DNA of 64,000 bases from positions 1 to 64,000 of the forward strand of contig NZ_QHKL01000009.1 of NCBI RefSeq assembly GCF_003947415.1, in the 5' to 3' direction. The DNA comes from Amycolatopsis sp. WAC 01376 (GTDB lineage: Bacteria > Actinomycetota > Actinomycetes > Mycobacteriales > Pseudonocardiaceae). This document shows positions 32,517 through 40,905 of this stretch, piece after piece; positions within the stretch are counted from its first letter, which is position 1; each line of letters opens with the position of its first letter. A program made the position numbers and the translations under genes. Below the pieces are notes generated by a model, which was not told the origin of the DNA, made no database searches, and saw only the letters and a list, made by a program, of their open reading frames with translations.

Positions 32517-32693
32517 TCGTGAGTGGCGTTTGGGGTCGTTGAGCCGAAAGTCAAAGGTGTCGTGTCAGGTGGTCGGTCCGTGAAGGCCTCCTTGAGGGAC
32601 CCTGGATCCCTCAAGGAGGCCTTCACGGACTGGTGAGCGTCTCCACGGCCGACCCGACGCACGTTCTCCTTACCCCTCAAACACCACTCACGA
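32517..32693. mobile_element. MITE-like element with TCGTGAGTGG terminal inverted repeats
   Basis: The left end TCGTGAGTGGCGTTTGGGG (32517-32535) is mirrored by the right end at 32672-32693 (reverse complement TCGTGAGTGGTGTTTGAGGG). The 177-bp body contains the 24-bp-arm hairpin at 32576-32630 and no gene. A second element with the same ends lies at 50876-51115. No transposase is present in the window. Confidence 0.55.
32576..32630. terminator. 24-bp perfect hairpin between convergent genes
   Basis: The arm at 32576-32599 (starting GTCCGTGAAGGCCTCC) pairs without mismatch to 32607-32630, with a 7-nt loop. It can act in both directions between the convergent genes ending at 32506 and 32699. 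Confidence 0.75.
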
Positions 32694-32698
32694 GGCTC

Positions 32699-33535
32699 TC
32701 ACTCCCCGTGGTAGCGCAGACCGGTGCGCTTCAGGACGACCCAGCGCTCGCCGGGCCGGTCCGCGACGACCGGATACCACCGCGGAGCGACCGCGGCGGT
32801 CAGTTCGTCCCCTCGTTCGATGAGGGAGCTCACCGCGGGTTCCCCCACCACGATGAGCGCGGACCAGTCGACATGCGCCAGCAGGTTGTCCTCGGTGACC
32901 CCGAACCGGTCATCCAGCAGGGTGACCAGGTCGTGCCCGGTGTCCGGGCCGGAGTGGACTTCGCCGACCTCGGGCACCTCTTCGACAACGGGCTCGTCGT
33001 CATCGAAGTCCTCGTCGTCAAAGTCGTCCTCGTCTTCATCTTCTTCGTCGTCTTCGCGTTCTTCGGACCACACGTAGTGGTCGAGCCTCGAGATGGCGTT
33101 GCTCAGGTCGAAGGCCTGCTCGTCGGTCATGCACAGGGTCACGGTGTGCCCTTCGGTCAGCGTGAACGTCAGTTCCGCTTCCGGGTATCCGCTGGTGCCG
33201 GGTTCCGCTTCGACCATGCCTGCCACGGTCCCGGCCAGCGCCGTGTCCGCCGGGCTCGTGCCCCAGCCCAGCGACGGCAGGTTCGCGGCCATCTCCAGCA
33301 CGCAGGTCGCGGCGGTCCAGAACGCGTCCTTGTCCCGGAAGTCCTTGCGGCTGCTGGTCAGGGTCCGTCCGCCGCCCAGCGGCTCGGTGCGGGCGTCGAT
33401 CTGGCCCCGCCTGGTCCCGTTCTCCCAGATCGCGGTGACCGTGACCTGGTTGGCCAGGCGTTTGCGGTAGTTCTCGATATGGCCCTCCCTGGCGAGTTCC
33501 CAGCCGTTCACCGTCTCGGGCCAAGCGTCGTCCAC
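32699..33535 (-). CDS. acidic protein of unknown function, divergent from imuA'
   Basis: The 278-aa soluble product begins VDDAWPETVNGWELAREGHI and contains a beta-rich N-terminal part (NQVTVTAIWENGTRRGQIDA) and a run of about 25 Asp/Glu residues near residue 160 (REDDEEDEDEDDFDDEDF) followed by a C-terminal domain (HVDWSALIVVGEPAVSSLIE). I do not recognise it. GTG 33535 has AAAGGA 8 nt upstream. It is divergent from the SOS mutasome; the LexA box lies 110 bp from its start, so co-regulation is possible but not shown. Confidence 0.7.
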   Translation of the reverse strand: MDDAWPETVNGWELAREGHIENYRKRLANQVTVTAIWENGTRRGQIDARTEPLGGGRTLTSSRKDFRDKDAFWTAATCVLEMAANLPSLGWGTSPADTALAGTVAGMVEAEPGTSGYPEAELTFTLTEGHTVTLCMTDEQAFDLSNAISRLDHYVWSEEREDDEEDEDEDDFDDEDFDDDEPVVEEVPEVGEVHSGPDTGHDLVTLLDDRFGVTEDNLLAHVDWSALIVVGEPAVSSLIERGDELTAAVAPRWYPVVADRPGERWVVLKRTGLRYHGE

Positions 33536-33644
33536 TGCGGGTTTCCTTTCCTGACAAGGGGATTCCCGGTATCGGACGTGACAGGTCCGGTGATCGTTCC
33601 CGGTTCGCTTGACAACCGCTGCGCCACCCGGTCTACTGGAGTCA

Positions 33645-33660
33645 TCGAACAAGCGTTCGA
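33645..33660. promoter_or_regulatory. LexA (SOS) box of the mutasome operon
   Basis: TCGAACAAGCGTTCGA is an exact TCGAAC-N4-GTTCGA palindrome, 75-90 nt before the imuA' start and within the divergent gap to the gene at 32699. Mycobacterial imuA'-imuB and dnaE2 are known LexA targets. Confidence 0.9.
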
Positions 33661-33734
33661 AGTGCTGCCTTCCCCGCGGCGTGTCCAGTGCCGTCCACAA
33701 AGGACGGTTCAGATGTCGTGGGGAGGCGGGTCCG

Positions 33735-34439
33735 TTGACAGCGGAGGTGGTCGAGGCACGGGCCTTGCCGTTGGCGAGGCTGGCGGCTTTGCCAGGAGTG
33801 AGCACGGCCAGTGGCGTGGCTTCCGCGGCCGAACACGCGAGGACGACGGGAAGGGTGCTCCCGGTGTCCCCGGCGTTGTCCGGTCTGCTGCCCGCCGCGG
33901 GGCTCCGGCGCGGGAGCACCGTTTCGGTGCTGGGGTCCACGTCACTGATGCTCACCCTGCTGGCCGCCGCGACCGCCGGCGGTGCGTGGGCGGTCGCGGT
34001 CGGCCTGCCCGCGCTCGGGGTGGTCGCCGCCGCGGAACTCGGGGTCGAGGTGGGCAGGCTGGCGCTGGTCCCCCGCCCCGGTGCCGAGTTCCCGGCGGTG
34101 ACCGCGGCCCTGCTCGACGGCTTCGATCTCGTGGTCGTCGGTCCGGGGCTGGCCCGGCCCGACGTGGCGAGGCGGCTGTCCGCCCGCGCGCGCAACCGTG
34201 GTTCGGTCCTGCTTTCGCTGGGGTCCTGGCCCGGTGCGGAGGTCGAGCTGAGCTGCCGTCGTTCGAGCTGGACGGGCTTCGACGGCGGGGGTGCGGGTCA
34301 TCTGCGCGCCCGTGAGGTCGAGGTGCGGGCCGGTGGCCGGGGTGCGGCCGCCCGGCCGATGTCGGCCTTGCTGCGGTTCACCGGCGAGGGCGAAGTCGAG
34401 CGCGCCGACTTCCCCGCGACCAGGTGGGGGACGGCATGA
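33735..34439 (+). CDS. imuA': ImuA'-like mutasome accessory protein
   Basis: The 234-aa product has a RecA-like core without a clear Walker A Lys: LSGLLPAAGLRRGSTVSVLG, LTLLAAATAGGAWAVAVGLP, then FDLVVVGPGLARPDVARRLS. The C-terminus contains an Arg-rich region (AREVEVRAGGRGAAARPMSA). In mycobacteria ImuA' bridges ImuB and DnaE2 and interacts with RecA. TTG 33735 is chosen because GGGGAGG lies about 9 nt upstream and downstream of the LexA box; GTG 33681 is an alternative. Its stop overlaps the imuB start (ATGA). Confidence 0.85.
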   Translation: MTAEVVEARALPLARLAALPGVSTASGVASAAEHARTTGRVLPVSPALSGLLPAAGLRRGSTVSVLGSTSLMLTLLAAATAGGAWAVAVGLPALGVVAAAELGVEVGRLALVPRPGAEFPAVTAALLDGFDLVVVGPGLARPDVARRLSARARNRGSVLLSLGSWPGAEVELSCRRSSWTGFDGGGAGHLRAREVEVRAGGRGAAARPMSALLRFTGEGEVERADFPATRWGTA

Positions 34440-36046
34440 ACCCGCCTGTGCGCATGCTGGTGCTGTGGTGCCCGGACTGGCCGGCGGTCGCCGCCGCGGC
34501 CGTCGCCGGTGAACCTGTCGGCCGCCCGGCCGCGGTCTTCTCGGCGAACCGCGTGGTCGCGTGCACCGCGGTGGCCAGGGGATACGGGGTCCGCCGCGGG
34601 ATGCGGCGGCGCGAGGCCCAGTCCTGCTGCCCGGAGCTGGCGGTCTTCGGTGAGGACGACGGCCGTGACGCCCGGCTCTTCGAGTCCGTCGCACGGGCGG
34701 TGGAGGAGCTGGCCGTCGGTGTCGAGGTGGTGCGCCCCGGGATCGTCGCGGTTCCGGTCGACGGCGCGGCCGGGTACTTCGGCGGTGAGCACGGCCTCCT
34801 GGAACGGCTGGTGGACGAGGTGTCCGTGGCGGCGGGGGTGGAAAGCCAGGTCGGCGTCGCCGACGGCCTGTTCGCCGCGACGCTCGCCGCCCGTCGGTCG
34901 ACGCTGGTCGAGCCCGGTGGGACGGCGGAGTTCCTGGCTCCGCTGCCCATCCGCGAACTCGACCAGCCCGAGGCCGGCCGGACCGAGCTGGTCACCTTGC
35001 TCAAGCAGCTCGGCCTTCGCACGCTGGGCGCCTTCGCGGCGCTCGAAGAAAGCGACGTCTCCGCGCGCTTCGGGACAGAGGGCGTGCTCGCGCACCGGCT
35101 GGCACGAGGACGGTCCGAACGTCCGCCGTCGCGCCGCCGTCCGCCGCCGGAGCTCTCGCTGGCGAAGGCGTTCGACCCGCCGATCGACCGGGTCGACGCC
35201 GCCGCGTTCGTGGCGAAAGGGCTCGGCGAACGGTTCCACGCCGGGCTCGCCGCGCACGGGCTGGCCTGCACCAGGCTCGGCATCTACGCGACCACCGAGA
35301 CCGGTGAGCAACTCGGCCGGGTGTGGCGGTGCGCCGAACCGCTGACCCCGCTCGGGGTCGCGGACAGGGTGCGCTGGCAGTTCGAAGGCTGGCTGAAAGC
35401 CAAGGACCGCCCCCATTCCGGCATCGTGCGGCTGCGGCTGGAGCCGGAGGAGACCGTCGAAGGACGGTCGCTGCAGCTCGGGTTGTGGCAGGCCGGCGCG
35501 TCGGGCGTGCTGCGTCCGTCCACAGAGGACGAAGGCGTGTCCGGTGAGCGGGCAGGCCGGGCGCTGGTGCGGGTGCAGGGCCTGCTCGGCCCGGAGAGCG
35601 TCTTCACCGCGGTGCTCGACGGCGGCCGCGATCCCGCCGAGCGGGTCCGGCTGGTGCCGTGGGGCGACAGGCGGGAGAAATCGGCGCAGGCGGAGGCGAA
35701 CTGGGCCGGGAGGCTCCCGTCGCCTTCCCCGGCCACGGTGTTCGTACCGCCGGTTCCCGCTCAGGTGCTGGACGAGAACGGGCACGCCGTGGAGATCACC
35801 GCGCGGCGCCGGGTCAGCGCCGCGCCGTTCCTCGTGAGCTTCGAGGGCGGTGAGCCGCGCGAGGTCCTCGCCTGGGCGGGGCCGTGGTTCGTCGGCGTCC
35901 GGGCCGGGGCGGGGCACGCGCGGTCGGGGACCCGGATGCGATTGCAGGTGCTGCTGGCCGACGGGGCCGACGCCGAGGAAGCGGTGCTGCTCCGCTTCGA
36001 ACATCACAAGAATCCGATGTGGACACTGGAAGGGAAGTACGACTGA
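34436..36046 (+). CDS. imuB: ImuB, catalytically inactive Y-family polymerase
   Basis: The 536-aa product has a Y-family fold whose active-site acids are missing: the first motif reads MLVLWCPDWPAVAAAAVAGE and the second VAVPVDGAAGYFGGEHGLLE where active polymerases have SIDEAYLD. The little finger and a C-terminal tail ending HHKNPMWTLEGKYD follow. In the mycobacterial mutasome ImuB holds the beta clamp and recruits DnaE2. A clamp motif of the QLxLF type may be QLGLW in SLQLGLWQAGA. It is coupled to imuA' by a 4-nt overlap. Confidence 0.92.
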   Translation: MNPPVRMLVLWCPDWPAVAAAAVAGEPVGRPAAVFSANRVVACTAVARGYGVRRGMRRREAQSCCPELAVFGEDDGRDARLFESVARAVEELAVGVEVVRPGIVAVPVDGAAGYFGGEHGLLERLVDEVSVAAGVESQVGVADGLFAATLAARRSTLVEPGGTAEFLAPLPIRELDQPEAGRTELVTLLKQLGLRTLGAFAALEESDVSARFGTEGVLAHRLARGRSERPPSRRRPPPELSLAKAFDPPIDRVDAAAFVAKGLGERFHAGLAAHGLACTRLGIYATTETGEQLGRVWRCAEPLTPLGVADRVRWQFEGWLKAKDRPHSGIVRLRLEPEETVEGRSLQLGLWQAGASGVLRPSTEDEGVSGERAGRALVRVQGLLGPESVFTAVLDGGRDPAERVRLVPWGDRREKSAQAEANWAGRLPSPSPATVFVPPVPAQVLDENGHAVEITARRRVSAAPFLVSFEGGEPREVLAWAGPWFVGVRAGAGHARSGTRMRLQVLLADGADAEEAVLLRFEHHKNPMWTLEGKYD

Positions 36047-36048
36047 AC

Positions 36049-36201
36049 ATGGACGAGGAGTACACGCGGCTGGTGCGACGCTGGCTGGAGGAACCGGCCA
36101 TTCCGGTACAGCGTGCCGAGTTGGACACCGCATGGGCGGCGTGCGTTCCGCGCGCGGAAGTGTTCGTGCCCGCGCCGAGAAGCTCGACCGAGAACCGGTG
36201 A
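36049..36201 (+). CDS. 50-aa protein between imuB and dnaE2
   Basis: A short frame from ATG 36049 to TGA 36201 begins MDEEYTRLVRRWLEEPAIPV and contains ELDTAWAACVPRAEVFVPAP. It starts 2 nt after the imuB stop and ends 3 nt before the dnaE2 ATG, so it is embedded in the SOS operon with no spare sequence. An AAGGGAAG ribosome site lies upstream. It is not part of the textbook mutasome; it may be a small subunit or a translation link. Confidence 0.6.
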   Translation: MDEEYTRLVRRWLEEPAIPVQRAELDTAWAACVPRAEVFVPAPRSSTENR

Positions 36202-36204
36202 CCG

Positions 36205-39200
36205 ATGGGCTGGAACAACCCTCCGCGGCCGTGGAAGGACCTCGCCCGCGAGCTCGCCGGCGAGGTCCCGCCCGGTGACGGCGGCGACAGCCCCGCGTGG
36301 AGTGCCAAACGTGAGGGCTATCAGCCGCCCGCGGATCTGTCCGGGCTGATCGGTGACGACGACGGGGCCACCGCGCGCCGGGTGCCGTACGCCGAACTGC
36401 ACTGCCATTCGAACTTCAGCTTCCTCGACGGGGCGAGCCATCCCGAGGAACTGGTGGAGGAGGCCGCGCGGCTGGGCCTGGACGCGATCGCGCTCACCGA
36501 TCACGACGGCATGTACGGCGTGGTGCGGTTCGCCGAAGCGGCTCGGGAGCTGGGTGTGCACACCGTCTTCGGCACGGAGCTCAGTTTCGGCCTGTCCGGG
36601 CCGCAGAACGGGTTCGCCGATCCCGAGGGCGAGCACCTGCTCTTGCTGGCCAAACAACAGGACGGCTACCTGAGCCTGAACCGGGCGATCACCGCCGGTC
36701 AGCTGTACGGCTTCGACAGGCAGTCGTTGTCCCCGAAGGAAAGGGCGGAGAAGGGCAGGCCGGTCTACGACCTGCGCGCGGTCGCCGAAGAGGTGCGCGG
36801 GAAGTGCGTCGTGCTCACCGGGTGCCGCAAGGGCGCGGTGCGCAAGGCGCTCGTCACCGAAGGTCCCGCGGCGGCCGTCGTGCGGCTGAAGGAACTCATC
36901 GACTGCTTCGGCCGCGAAAACGTCTATGTCGAGCTCATCGACCACAGTCTTCCCTTGGACAGCACGCACAACGACCTGTTGAGCGAAATGGCCAAGGAGT
37001 TCGGGCTCCCGACGGTGGCGACCACGGCCGCGCATTACGCCCGGCCGGAGCGGGCCCCGCTCGCCGACGCGCTCAGCGCCATCCGCGCCCGGCGGGGCCT
37101 GGAGGACATGGAGGGCTGGCTGCCCGCCGCGGGGACGGCGTTCCTGCGCTCGGGGGAGGAGATGGCCGAGATCTTCGCACGGTATCCGGGCGCGGTGCAG
37201 GCGGTGCTGCTGCTCGGCCGGGAGTGCGCGTTCGAACTCCACCACATCGAGCCGAAGCTGCCGCCGTTCGTCGTGCCGAAGGGACACACCGAAGCTTCCT
37301 ACCTTCGGGAGCTCACGTACGAGGGTGCGAAGGAACATGAGAAGAACAAAGACGCCGAGTACCGCGAGAAAGCCCGGAAGCTGATCGAGCACGAACTGGA
37401 GGTCATCGAAGAACTGGGTTTTCCCGGCTACTTCCTGATCGTCTGGGACATCGTGCGGTTCTGCCGGGAGAAGGACATCCTCTGCCAGGGCCGGGGATCG
37501 GCCGCGAACTCGGCGGTCTGCTACGCGCTCGGCATCACCAAGGTCGACGCCGTGCGCTACGGCCTGCTCTTCGAACGGTTCCTCGCCCCGGATCGCGACG
37601 GTTACCCGGATATCGACCTCGACATCGAATCCGACCGCCGTGAGGAGGCGATCCAGTACGTCTACGAGAAATACGGGCGGCTGAACACCGCGCAGGTGGC
37701 GAACGTGATCACCTACCGGGCCCGGTCCGCGGTCCGCGACGCGGCGCGGGCGCTGGGGTACTCGCCCGGCCAGCAGGACGCGTGGAGCAAGCAGATCGAC
37801 CGCTGGGGTGCGTTGCGCGCCACGGAAAAGGACCACGATCACGATATTCCCGAGGAGGTCGTGGAACTCGCCAGCGCGCTCGAAGACTTCCCGCGGCATC
37901 TGGGTATCCATTCCGGCGGGATGGTGATCTGCGAGCAGCCGGTGAGCGAGGTCGTCCCGATCGAATGGGCCCGGATGGAGAATCGCAGTGTCGTGCAGTG
38001 GGAGAAGGAGGACTGCGCCGCGGCGGGGCTGGTCAAATTCGATCTGCTCGGCCTCGGAATGTTGTCGGCCCTGCATTATATGATCGACCTTGTCCATGAC
38101 CACAAAGGGGAAGAGGTCGACATCTCCGAATTGGATCTCAAGGATCAGAACGTCTACGAAATGCTCTGCCGCGCCGACGCGATCGGCGTCTTCCAGGTGG
38201 AGAGCCGCGCGCAGCTGGCCACCCTGCCTCGCTTGCGTCCCAAGAAGTTCTACGATCTTGCCGTCGAGGTCGCGCTCATCCGGCCCGGCCCGATCCAGGG
38301 TGGTTCGGTGCATCCCTACATCCGGCGCAAGAACGGCCAGGAGAAATGGGATTTCGACCATCCGAAGCTGGTCAACGCGCTGGAAAAGACCCTCGGCGTG
38401 CCGTTGTTCCAGGAACAGATGATGCAGATCGCCCTCGACGTCGCCGATTTCACCCCGGCGGAGGCGGATCGGCTGCGGCACGCCATGGGGTCCAAACGTT
38501 CCGAGCAGAAGATGGAACGGCTCAAACGGCGTTTCCTCGAAGGTGCCGCGAAGAACGACATCGGGGGAGAGCTCGCCGAGAAGATCTTCGGCAAGCTCAA
38601 GGCGTTCGCGAACTTCGGTTTCCCCGAGAGTCACGCGCTGAGTTTCGCCTTGCTGGTGTTCGCTAGCGCGTACTTCAAGTACTACCACCCGGACGCGTTC
38701 CTGGCGGGTTTGCTGCGCGCGCAGCCGATGGGGTTCTATTCCCCGCAGTCGCTGGTCGCCGACGCGCGGCGGCACGGGGTGCGGGTGCTCGGCCCGGACA
38801 TCAACGCGAGCCTCCCGCACGCGACGCTGGAACCCTTGCCGGAAGGGGAAAAGCTGCTCGCCGTGCGGGGTGGCCTGTCCACCGTGCGGATGATCGGCGA
38901 GAAGCTGGCGAAGAAGATCGTCGAGGAACGGGAACGCGACGGCCCGTTCGCGGACCTGGCCGAGGTCGCCCGGCGGGTACGGCTGACCAAACCGCAGGTC
39001 GAGGCGCTGGCGGCGGCAGGCGCGTTCGGTTGTTTCGGCGAGACCAGGCGAAGCGCGCTCTGGGCGGCGGGTGCGGTCGCCGACGAAAGCCTGGAGAAAC
39101 TGCCTGGGCTCACCACCGGGGTCAAGGCGCCGATGTTGCCCGGCATGGACGAAATCGACGTCGCGGCCGCGGACGTCTGGGCCACCGGGGTGTCGCCGGA

Positions 39201-39558
39201 CAGCTTCCCGACCCAGTTCATCCGGGAGCACCTCGACGAGCTCGGCGTCGTCACGGCGGCGGGCCTGCGCGAGGTCCCGCACGGCACCCGGGTGCTGACC
39301 GGGGGCGCGGTGACCCATCGCCAGCGGCCGGCGACCGCGGGCGGCGTCACCTTCCTGAACCTCGAAGACGAGACGGGGATGATCAACATCATCTGCACGA
39401 TGGGGGTGTGGCAGCGCTATCACCGGGTCGCCCGCGGCAGTCCCGCGCTGCTGATCCGGGGCGTGGTCGAGCGCACCGGCGAGGTGGTGAACGTCCTCGC
39501 CGAACAGATCCGGCATCTGCCGCTGCGGATCACCGCCAAGTCCCGTGACTTCCACTGA
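36205..39558 (+). CDS. dnaE2: error-prone DNA polymerase DnaE2
   Basis: The 1117-aa C-family polymerase carries out damage-induced mutagenic translesion synthesis. The PHP domain starts YAELHCHSNFSFLDGASHPE, then LGLDAIALTDHDGMYGVVRF. The polymerase core has DILCQGRGSAANSAVCYALG and the metal-binding YPDIDLDIESDRREE (near residue 470), then the conserved IPEEVVELASAL and FQVESRAQLATLPRL, and an OB fold near the C-terminus (FLNLEDETGMINIICTMGVW). It differs from the replicative DnaE1 by its shorter C-terminal region without the clamp and tau segments. It is the last gene of the LexA-controlled operon. Confidence 0.96.
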   Translation: MGWNNPPRPWKDLARELAGEVPPGDGGDSPAWSAKREGYQPPADLSGLIGDDDGATARRVPYAELHCHSNFSFLDGASHPEELVEEAARLGLDAIALTDHDGMYGVVRFAEAARELGVHTVFGTELSFGLSGPQNGFADPEGEHLLLLAKQQDGYLSLNRAITAGQLYGFDRQSLSPKERAEKGRPVYDLRAVAEEVRGKCVVLTGCRKGAVRKALVTEGPAAAVVRLKELIDCFGRENVYVELIDHSLPLDSTHNDLLSEMAKEFGLPTVATTAAHYARPERAPLADALSAIRARRGLEDMEGWLPAAGTAFLRSGEEMAEIFARYPGAVQAVLLLGRECAFELHHIEPKLPPFVVPKGHTEASYLRELTYEGAKEHEKNKDAEYREKARKLIEHELEVIEELGFPGYFLIVWDIVRFCREKDILCQGRGSAANSAVCYALGITKVDAVRYGLLFERFLAPDRDGYPDIDLDIESDRREEAIQYVYEKYGRLNTAQVANVITYRARSAVRDAARALGYSPGQQDAWSKQIDRWGALRATEKDHDHDIPEEVVELASALEDFPRHLGIHSGGMVICEQPVSEVVPIEWARMENRSVVQWEKEDCAAAGLVKFDLLGLGMLSALHYMIDLVHDHKGEEVDISELDLKDQNVYEMLCRADAIGVFQVESRAQLATLPRLRPKKFYDLAVEVALIRPGPIQGGSVHPYIRRKNGQEKWDFDHPKLVNALEKTLGVPLFQEQMMQIALDVADFTPAEADRLRHAMGSKRSEQKMERLKRRFLEGAAKNDIGGELAEKIFGKLKAFANFGFPESHALSFALLVFASAYFKYYHPDAFLAGLLRAQPMGFYSPQSLVADARRHGVRVLGPDINASLPHATLEPLPEGEKLLAVRGGLSTVRMIGEKLAKKIVEERERDGPFADLAEVARRVRLTKPQVEALAAAGAFGCFGETRRSALWAAGAVADESLEKLPGLTTGVKAPMLPGMDEIDVAAADVWATGVSPDSFPTQFIREHLDELGVVTAAGLREVPHGTRVLTGGAVTHRQRPATAGGVTFLNLEDETGMINIICTMGVWQRYHRVARGSPALLIRGVVERTGEVVNVLAEQIRHLPLRITAKSRDFH

Positions 39559-39584
39559 ACCCTCTTGACGATCATCGGAGGGTC

Positions 39585-39698
39585 ATGCTGAAGTTGATCC
39601 AGCGTCGCAGTGCACCCGGCAAAGAGACCGTCGCGGGCATGGAGGCGCCGGACCATGGGAAATCATGGAAACCCCTTCTCGGAAGAACGGCCGGTTGA
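39585..39698 (+). CDS. possible 37-aa peptide
   Basis: ATG 39585 follows GGAGGG directly and opens a frame of MLKLIQRRSAPGKETVAGME then 17 residues ending LLGRTAG, to TGA 39698. It overlaps the start of the hemerythrin gene in another frame. The strong ribosome site and basic composition are suggestive; translation may instead only feed the downstream gene. Candidate only. Confidence 0.25.
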   Translation: MLKLIQRRSAPGKETVAGMEAPDHGKSWKPLLGRTAG

Positions 39699-40174
39699 CG
39701 GCGTTCGGAAATCAACTTGTTCAGGTTCACGACTGGCTGCGTAAAGAGCTGGCCGCGTTGCACGACGACCTCGGGTCGGTCGCGGAGGGGCGTGCCGAGC
39801 GGCTGCGCGATCTCCGGGCGCATTGCCTCACCTTCTGCTCGGCACTGACCAGGCATCACACCGGGGAAGACGGCGGCGCTTTCCTTGTACTGGCGGAGAA
39901 ATTTCCCGAATTGCGGCCGTCGCTCGAAGAGCTCGCGCACGACCACGAGGTCATGACCGGGATCATCGAACGGCTCGAAGAGCTGGTCGCCGGGGTCGGC
40001 CCCGGGTCGAGTCAGGACGAGATCCTGCACGTCCAACGGGAACTGGACGGCCTCACGGCGATCATGGAGACGCATTTCCGCTACGAAGAGAAGCGGATCG
40101 TCGAGGTGCTCAACTCGCTGGACATGCCCGCGTGGCAGGAGTCGAAGCCGCCTTTCCTCCTGAAATCCCATTAG
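39665..40174 (+). CDS. hemerythrin-domain protein
   Basis: The 169-aa protein is a four-helix hemerythrin-like fold. Its iron ligands are VHDWLRKELA, the HCLTFCSALTRHHTGEDGGAF segment (two parts: HCLTFCSALTRHH and TGEDG), LAHDHEVMTGI and METHFRYEEKRI. These proteins bind a di-iron centre and sense or store O2 or nitric oxide. It starts at ATG 39665, soon after dnaE2 on the same strand, and its stop overlaps an operator-like palindrome. Confidence 0.88.
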   Translation: METPSRKNGRLTAFGNQLVQVHDWLRKELAALHDDLGSVAEGRAERLRDLRAHCLTFCSALTRHHTGEDGGAFLVLAEKFPELRPSLEELAHDHEVMTGIIERLEELVAGVGPGSSQDEILHVQRELDGLTAIMETHFRYEEKRIVEVLNSLDMPAWQESKPPFLLKSH

Positions 40175-40205
40175 GACATGATCTGTCCTATACGGGCTCT
40201 AGCGT
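40172..40205 (+). promoter_or_regulatory. operator palindrome and TAGCGT promoter of the VOC gene
   Basis: TAGGACATGATCTGTCCTA at 40172-40190 is a perfect 7-5-7 palindrome. A TAGCGT -10-like box follows at about 40200-40205, and the VOC gene begins 37 nt later. The palindrome would overlap the -35 region, the usual place for a repressor. Confidence 0.55.
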
Positions 40206-40241
40206 TCTTCTCATCGCACCACGACGACTGAGGAGAACCCG

Positions 40242-40724
40242 ATGAGCAACCCGATCCCCGATGGCTACCACTCGGTCACCCCGTGGATCATCTCGCGCGA
40301 CACCGCGGGCGTGATCGACTTCTTGAAGCGGGTCTTCGATGCGGAGCCGATCGGTGAACCGGTGTACGTCGAGGGCGGGAAGATCGGGCACGCCGAGGTC
40401 CGGATCGGCGACTCGGTCGTCATGCTGTTCGACTCGCGGGACGACTGGGTCGACACCCCGGCGTACCTGCGGCTCTACGTCGAGGACAGCGTGGAGACGC
40501 AGCGCCGGGCCGTCGAGGCGGGCGCCGAAGAGGTGACGAGGCAGACCGAACTCTTCTTCGGCGACCGTGTCGGCCGGGTCCGCGACCCGTTCGGCAACCT
40601 GTGGTGGATCCAGACCCGGCTGGTCGACCTCGACTACCCGGAGATGGAGCGCCGGATGAACGACCCGAAGTTCATCGAGGCCATGCGCTACGTCTCCGGA
40701 ACGGAGATCATTCCCAGTCGCTGA
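40242..40724 (+). CDS. VOC-family (PhnB-like glyoxalase) protein
   Basis: The 160-aa product begins MSNPIPDGYHSVTPWIISRD and has the paired VOC modules: GVIDFLKRVFDAEPIGEPVY, GKIGHAEVRIGDSVVMLFDS, then VGRVRDPFGNLWWIQTRLVD with metal-ligand positions. PhnB-like members act on small metabolites or bind antibiotics; the substrate is unknown. ATG 40242 follows GAGGAGA. Its stop lies 7 nt before the -10 box of the retron. Confidence 0.85.
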   Translation: MSNPIPDGYHSVTPWIISRDTAGVIDFLKRVFDAEPIGEPVYVEGGKIGHAEVRIGDSVVMLFDSRDDWVDTPAYLRLYVEDSVETQRRAVEAGAEEVTRQTELFFGDRVGRVRDPFGNLWWIQTRLVDLDYPEMERRMNDPKFIEAMRYVSGTEIIPSR

Positions 40725-40730
40725 AGTCGG

Positions 40731-40736
40731 TAGGGT
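40731..40736 (+). promoter_or_regulatory. -10 box of the retron RNA
   Basis: TAGGGT ends 6 nt before the first base of the a1 arm at 40743. Transcription would therefore start at the 5' end of the inverted repeat, as expected for a retron RNA. Confidence 0.6.
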
Positions 40737-40742
40737 GGCGAT

Positions 40743-40895
40743 AGCGACGCGGAGGTGAGCCGGTGGATCGCCACCCACTCCGGGGCAACCCCGGGGAGTA
40801 CGAAGACAGCGAGACAAGGCGCCCCGCGCGAGCGCGGCATGCTCCGCGTGCGAGTCCGCGCGGATGACAGGAGAAAGAGTCACCTCCGCGTCGCT
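40743..40895 (+). ncRNA. predicted retron msr-msd RNA
   Basis: The 16-nt arm AGCGACGCGGAGGTGA (a1, 40743-40758) is the exact reverse complement of TCACCTCCGCGTCGCT (a2, 40880-40895). The base after a1 gives AGC with G40759 as branch-site candidate. The msr part has two hairpins: GGTGG/CCACC at 40762-40775 and ACTCCGGGG-CAA-CCCCGGGGAGT at 40777-40799. The msd part is a long hairpin, outer stem 40824-40830 with 40857-40863 (CCGCGCG/CGCGCGG), inner stem 40832-40837 with 40844-40849, loop CATGCT. The layout a1, msr, msd, a2, then reverse transcriptase matches known retrons. No extraction of msDNA is shown. Confidence 0.75.
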
Positions 40896-40905
40896 CCTCG
40901 AACCC

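Noticed and set aside
36004..39555. An 1183-aa open frame on the reverse strand opposite dnaE2
   Set aside because: It is the antisense shadow of dnaE2 in GC-rich codons; its protein is low-complexity and Arg/Pro/His-rich, without any domain.
40864..40905. Reverse transcriptase start at ATG 40864
   Set aside because: This ATG lies inside the predicted msr-msd RNA, directly after the msd stem, and has no ribosome site; ATG 40906 follows the a2 arm. It remains possible.
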